A DNA stretch of 8,329 nt from Rubrobacter sp. (GTDB taxonomy: Bacteria; Actinomycetota; Rubrobacteria; Rubrobacterales; Rubrobacteraceae): contig JACDDK010000037.1 of assembly GCA_013817025.1 (NCBI GenBank), forward strand, positions 1 through 8,329. Reading direction: 5' to 3'. Both the position numbers and the translations under genes were made by a program. Positions 6,211 through 8,329 of this stretch are shown here, piece after piece. Each line of letters opens with the position of its first letter. The first letter of the stretch is position 1. Below the pieces are notes generated by a model. That model saw only the letters and a program-made list of their open reading frames with translations. It ran no database searches and was not told where the DNA came from.

Positions 6211-6402
6211 CCGGCTGCTGGTGAGCTAGGATCGGTCCAGCGCCATCACCTATCTCGGAAACGTGGCGGTCATATCCAGAGAGGCTGGCTCCGATGAAGT
6301 TCCGAAAACGCCTTTTGCACGCAGTTCAGTGAGCAAGGTAATCGCTAGAACAGCGCCAGCTCGATCACCGGCTCCCTACCCAGCGTGGCGGAGAAACGAA
6401 GC
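6211..6402. other. Non-coding upstream part of the insertion
   Basis: About 190 bases between the LOV gene promoter and the premature stop of the kinase. I find no credible gene on either strand and only 4-5 bp inverted repeats. Any control elements that came with the LOV gene would be here. Confidence 0.4.
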
Positions 6403-6939
6403 TCAGGGATGCGTTGCGATCCGAACGCTGAGGAGGCGCTGCGAGCGCGACGCATCCCGGCCACAACGGGCGCAGATGGCCCGCAGCTTCACGACATCGT
6501 CGGCTTCGGCCAGGAGTTGGGGCACCGGACCGAACGGTTCGCCCCGGAAATCCATGTCGAGGCCCGTGGCGATCACCTCGTATCCAGCGTCCGCAAGAGT
6601 CCGGCACGCATCGACTATCTCGGCGTCGAAGAACTGCGCTTCTTCTACGGCTATTACGTCGGTGTCAGGCGCGACTTTTTCGAGCAATTCCTCGCTCGTT
6701 GCGACGGCTATGGCTTCGTGCGGGACGCCGTTATGGGAGCGGACTTCGGTGAGGTCCGAGCGGACGTCGAGGACGTGCTTGAAGACCTGCACGTGGCGGC
6801 GAGCGTAGAGGGCGCGGCGGGAGCGCCGGATCAACTCCTCCGTCTTGCCCGCGTACATCGAGCCCGTTATGACGGTCAAGGAGCCGGTAGCGCGTTCACT
6901 GTCGGTACCGTTTTCCGGGAGATCCCGCATCCACCTCAT
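6403..6939 (-). pseudogene. tdk: Thymidine kinase, 5' part, truncated by insertion
   Basis: This would phosphorylate thymidine to dTMP in the salvage pathway. Residues 19-169 are a good type II kinase: a Walker A loop GSMYAGKT (26-33), a Walker B region ending in Glu99-Glu100 (VEEAQFF, Glu100 the likely catalytic base), the lid-side GLDMDFRGEPFG (126-137), and the first zinc pair Cys156 and Cys159 (CARC). After Arg168-Leu169 the sequence turns into nine unrelated residues and a TGA at 6403-6405, all supplied by the inserted DNA. The native 49 C-terminal residues lie at 4191-4340. The 178-residue product lacks the second zinc pair and the thymidine-binding loop and is probably inactive. The ATG at 6939 has no ribosome site but has a -10-like element seven bases upstream; a second ATG at 6930 is possible. 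It lies 49 bp after the VTT gene. Confidence 0.88.
6433..6436. repeat. Right copy of the GAGG direct repeat flanking the insertion
   Basis: GAGG here (CCTC leftward, covering the Leu169 codon of the kinase) is matched by GAGG at 4341-4344 at the other edge. Four bases can match by chance, and a second GAGG overlaps at 6430-6433. The exact duplication (3 or 4 bp) is therefore uncertain, although the protein break falls precisely here. Confidence 0.55.
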
Positions 6940-6946
6940 ACCGCTT

Positions 6947-6975
6947 ATTCTATCCCCGGCGACGACCCCTTTCAG
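6947..6975 (-). promoter_or_regulatory. Probable thymidine kinase promoter, leaderless type
   Basis: Leftward CTGAAA (6970-6975, 4 of 6 to TTGACA) and TAGAAT (6947-6952, 5 of 6 to TATAAT) are 17 bases apart in the 49-bp gap after the VTT gene. The predicted transcript start falls at the ATG at 6939, and no ribosome site is present. It could also drive read-through into the inserted gene. Confidence 0.5.
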
Positions 6976-6988
6976 GCCGCACCTCCGG

Positions 6989-7729
6989 CTACCGCACTTG
7001 CTTCGTTGGCGGGCGTCGCACCCGCCGCGCCACGGCGACGCCCACTACGACCGCTAGAAATGCGCCCGAAGTCGCCAGGAACAACAGGACGTACTCCGGC
7101 GCTCGTTGCCCGAGATAGGAGTAAAGAAACGTCTGCGGCAGGATGCCGAGGACCGACGCGGTCATGAAGCTTGCGAACCGCATCCGCGTCAGCCCGGCGG
7201 CGTAGGAGACCGCGTCGAAGGCGACGCCCGGCACGAGCCGCCCGGCGAAGACCGCGTACATCCCCCATCGGGCGAACCAGAGATCCGCCGCCTCAAGTCC
7301 CGCCTTCCCGACCAATACCTCGACCGGCACCCGTCCGAACGAGCGCGAAAGGGCGAAGCAGACCGCCGCCGCCAGCGCGTGTCCGAAAAGACTAAGCATC
7401 CAGCCCCAAAACACCCCAAACGCCAGCCCGTTAGCGAACGTGATCAGAAAGGAAGGCACCGGCGCGACCAGAGCCTGCAACACCATCAAAAAGCACGAGG
7501 CAACCGGCCCCCAGACCCCAAACGATACGATGTAGTCCCGAAGCCCCGCCACGTCCCCACGCCCAAGAATGCCCAAAGCCCGGTTCGTCTCCGCTCTAAA
7601 AACGTCCGAGAGAAGATACAGCAGCCCGAAAATTCCCACGACCACCACAAGCAACCAGAACCGCAGCCACCGAACCTCGCGGTCGTTCAATTCGGTCAGT
7701 CGCAGCATATCTTGTAGTTGTTCTGGCAC
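6989..7729 (-). CDS. TVP38/TMEM64 (VTT/SNARE-associated) family membrane protein
   Basis: 246 residues with about six membrane segments: roughly 21-41, 70-100 (with re-entrant character around LVAPVPSF at 87-94), 104-128, 155-180, 185-206 and 212-234. The family marks are clear: a Gly/Pro-rich first half (GVWGPVASCFLMVLQALVAP) and the later run FAGRLVPGVAFDAVSYAAG (161-179), followed by TRMRFASF and LGILPQTFLYSYLG. These are typical of bacterial VTT-domain proteins (YdjX/YdjZ relatives, DedA superfamily). Some eukaryotic relatives move lipids between membrane leaflets; the bacterial substrate is generally unknown, so none is assigned. The start is GTG at 7729. GGAGG precedes it but at only two bases, closer than usual. 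An in-frame stop six codons upstream excludes a longer protein, and the ATG at 7708 is an alternative start. It lies just upstream of thymidine kinase, with no evident functional tie. Confidence 0.9.
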   Translation of the reverse strand: MPEQLQDMLRLTELNDREVRWLRFWLLVVVVGIFGLLYLLSDVFRAETNRALGILGRGDVAGLRDYIVSFGVWGPVASCFLMVLQALVAPVPSFLITFANGLAFGVFWGWMLSLFGHALAAAVCFALSRSFGRVPVEVLVGKAGLEAADLWFARWGMYAVFAGRLVPGVAFDAVSYAAGLTRMRFASFMTASVLGILPQTFLYSYLGQRAPEYVLLFLATSGAFLAVVVGVAVARRVRRPPTKQVR

Positions 7730-7811
7730 ACCCTCCGGTTCACGCTACGCATCGGAGTTATTCGATCCAGCAAGAGTCTGCGGATGGATCTCCCGGACTT
7801 TCGACTTAACC

Positions 7812-7979
7812 TCACGCGAGGTCGAGCGTGTTCCGGGCCAGCTTGATCGACGCCGCGTACACCATCTCACGCGCACCGGCTTTCGAGTCCGGCGCGACGG
7901 CGTCTTCGGACGCGAGGGCTTTCTCGACCATCTTCGCGTTGGTGGCTGGGACGGCGAGTAGGGAGCGGGTGGCTTTCAC
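7812..7979 (-). pseudogene. Decayed N-terminal fragment of an HpcH/HpaI (CitE-like) lyase
   Basis: A 55-residue reading frame from GTG at 7979, one base after the GlcF stop codon. Its start, VKATRSLLAVPATNAKMVEK, and the later EDAVAPDSKAGARE match the N-terminus of citrate-lyase beta / malyl-CoA lyase-type aldolases. Those enzymes are near 300 residues and read through ADAVxLDLEDAVAPD. Here the first ADAVxLDL is missing, so Ala-Ser-Glu runs straight into Asp-Ala-Val-Ala-Pro: an in-frame loss of about nine residues, including the conserved LDLED strand that helps place the metal. Homology fades after residue 38 and a TGA ends the frame at 7812. The product cannot be a working lyase. The position directly after glcF suggests the intact ancestor was co-translated with the glycolate-oxidase subunit. 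An unrelated small protein is the alternative. Confidence 0.6.
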
Positions 7980-7980
7980 G

Positions 7981-8329
7981 CTATTTTTTGAGCAGGGTCT
8001 CCACGCCCTCACCGCGCATCGAGGCGTCCAGGACCTCCATCGGGTGGGCCATCGGGATGCCGTCGTGGCCCATCTTTTTGAGGCTGGCCTGTATCTGGAG
8101 CATACAGCCGGGGTTGGAGGTGACGATCAGCTCGGCGCCGGTCTTCAGGATGTTGTCGGCCTTGCGGCGGCCAAGCTCCTCGGCGGGCTCAGGCTCGACC
8201 ATATTGTAAATGCCGGCGGAACCGCAGCAGATCTCGGCCTCCCGGATCTCCTTTACGTTCATGCCGGGGATCTGCTTCAAAGTCTGACGCGGCTGCTTCC
8301 TGATCCCCTGCGCGTGCGCGAGGTGGCAG
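7981..8329 (-). CDS. glcF: Glycolate oxidase iron-sulfur subunit GlcF, C-terminal part
   Basis: The C-terminal 115 residues of a GlcF/LldE-type protein; the gene starts beyond the right edge. Two features of the cysteine-rich (CCG) domain are visible: CHLAHAQGIRKQPR at the window edge (the end of the usual HDPCHLAH motif), then CCGSAGIYN and NPGCMLQIQ. These cysteines usually hold a [4Fe-4S]-type cluster or bind a quinone-side cofactor. With GlcD and GlcE, GlcF oxidises glycolate to glyoxylate and passes electrons to the respiratory chain. The C-terminus (AHPMEVLDASM, then VETLLKK) has the expected length. Partner subunits would be expected upstream, outside the window. An anaerobic glycerol-3-phosphate dehydrogenase subunit or another CCG protein is less likely given the CCGSAGIYN wording. 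Confidence 0.85.
   Translation of the reverse strand, partial: CHLAHAQGIRKQPRQTLKQIPGMNVKEIREAEICCGSAGIYNMVEPEPAEELGRRKADNILKTGAELIVTSNPGCMLQIQASLKKMGHDGIPMAHPMEVLDASMRGEGVETLLKK

Larger units (their letters stand above)
4345..6432 (-). mobile_element. 2,088-bp insertion splitting thymidine kinase
   Basis: This is the segment whose removal, with one GAGG copy, restores the kinase frame (net gain 2,092 bp). It contains the LOV-GGDEF-EAL gene, whose stop codon lies 9 bp inside the left edge, and about 230 bp of upstream sequence up to the right edge. It is bounded by the direct repeat GAGG (4341-4344 and 6433-6436), or GAG if the shared extra base is chance. I see no transposase, integrase, intron-encoded protein or terminal inverted repeats; the edges (ATGATTAGCC and, inverted, CTCAGCGTTC) do not match. 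The mobile_element label therefore means acquired DNA of unknown mechanism. Repair of a staggered break with fill-in by captured foreign DNA, or a non-autonomous element, would both fit. Confidence 0.75.

Noticed and set aside
4345..6432. Insertion as a classical insertion sequence or group II intron
   Set aside because: No transposase, reverse transcriptase, terminal inverted repeats or intron structural motifs are visible; the only gene is the LOV-GGDEF-EAL enzyme.
6385..7167. Rightward open frame of 260 codons over the kinase and VTT genes
   Set aside because: Antisense to recognisable kinase motifs and across two unrelated genes; no start signal or protein family.
7106..7717. Rightward open frame of 203 codons opposite the VTT gene
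   Set aside because: Extremely basic and Pro/His/Gln-rich translation, typical of an antisense shadow of a hydrophobic GC-rich gene.
7730..7811. Possible continuation of the lyase fragment in another frame
   Set aside because: A short frame reading SREVKSKVREIHP is open here, but codon third positions are not GC-biased and no family match is evident.

Overview
The window is GC-rich bacterial DNA. It has frequent GTG/TTG starts, several genes that look leaderless, and protein families typical of Actinobacteria. A Rubrobacter-like actinobacterium fits best; this is inferred from gene content and style, not from a marker gene. I see no rRNA, tRNA, CRISPR array or transposase.

Layout. Positions 105-2607 hold four leftward genes that look like one transcription unit: a small DUF2238/YjdF-like membrane protein, a beta-carbonic anhydrase, a single-pass membrane protein of unknown function, and a ZIP-family metal transporter. 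A divergent promoter region (2608-2793) separates them from one rightward gene (2794-4089). That gene encodes a 431-residue two-domain protein with no named function. The rest of the window reads leftward: a LOV-GGDEF-EAL protein (4354-6198), thymidine kinase (6403-6939 plus a detached 3' end at 4191-4344), a TVP38/TMEM64 (VTT) membrane protein (6989-7729), a short decayed HpcH/HpaI (CitE-like) lyase fragment (7812-7979), and the C-terminal part of a GlcF-type iron-sulfur subunit that runs off the window (7981-8329).

Main observation. The thymidine kinase gene is cut in two. Its 5' part stops being kinase-like after Arg-Leu at residues 168-169. The missing C-terminus, with the second half of the zinc site and the substrate loop, is found about 2.1 kb downstream on the same strand. 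The two halves rejoin in frame exactly when the DNA between them is removed. The intervening 2,088 bp consist of one gene with its own upstream region, encoding a predicted blue-light-sensing cyclic-di-GMP enzyme. It is flanked by a 4-bp direct repeat (GAGG) but has no transposase and no visible terminal inverted repeats. The strain has apparently gained a light-responsive second-messenger gene and lost thymidine salvage in one event.

How the genes may work together. Carbonic anhydrase needs zinc and lies in the same unit as a ZIP-type metal carrier, so a link between metal supply and bicarbonate is possible but unproven. The LOV-GGDEF-EAL protein should connect blue light to c-di-GMP level. 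Three genes outside the leftward cluster (2794, 6198 and 6939 starts) have a -10-like hexamer 6-7 bases before the start codon and no Shine-Dalgarno, whereas carbonic anhydrase and the gene after it have strong AGGAGG sites. This suggests a mix of leaderless and led transcripts.
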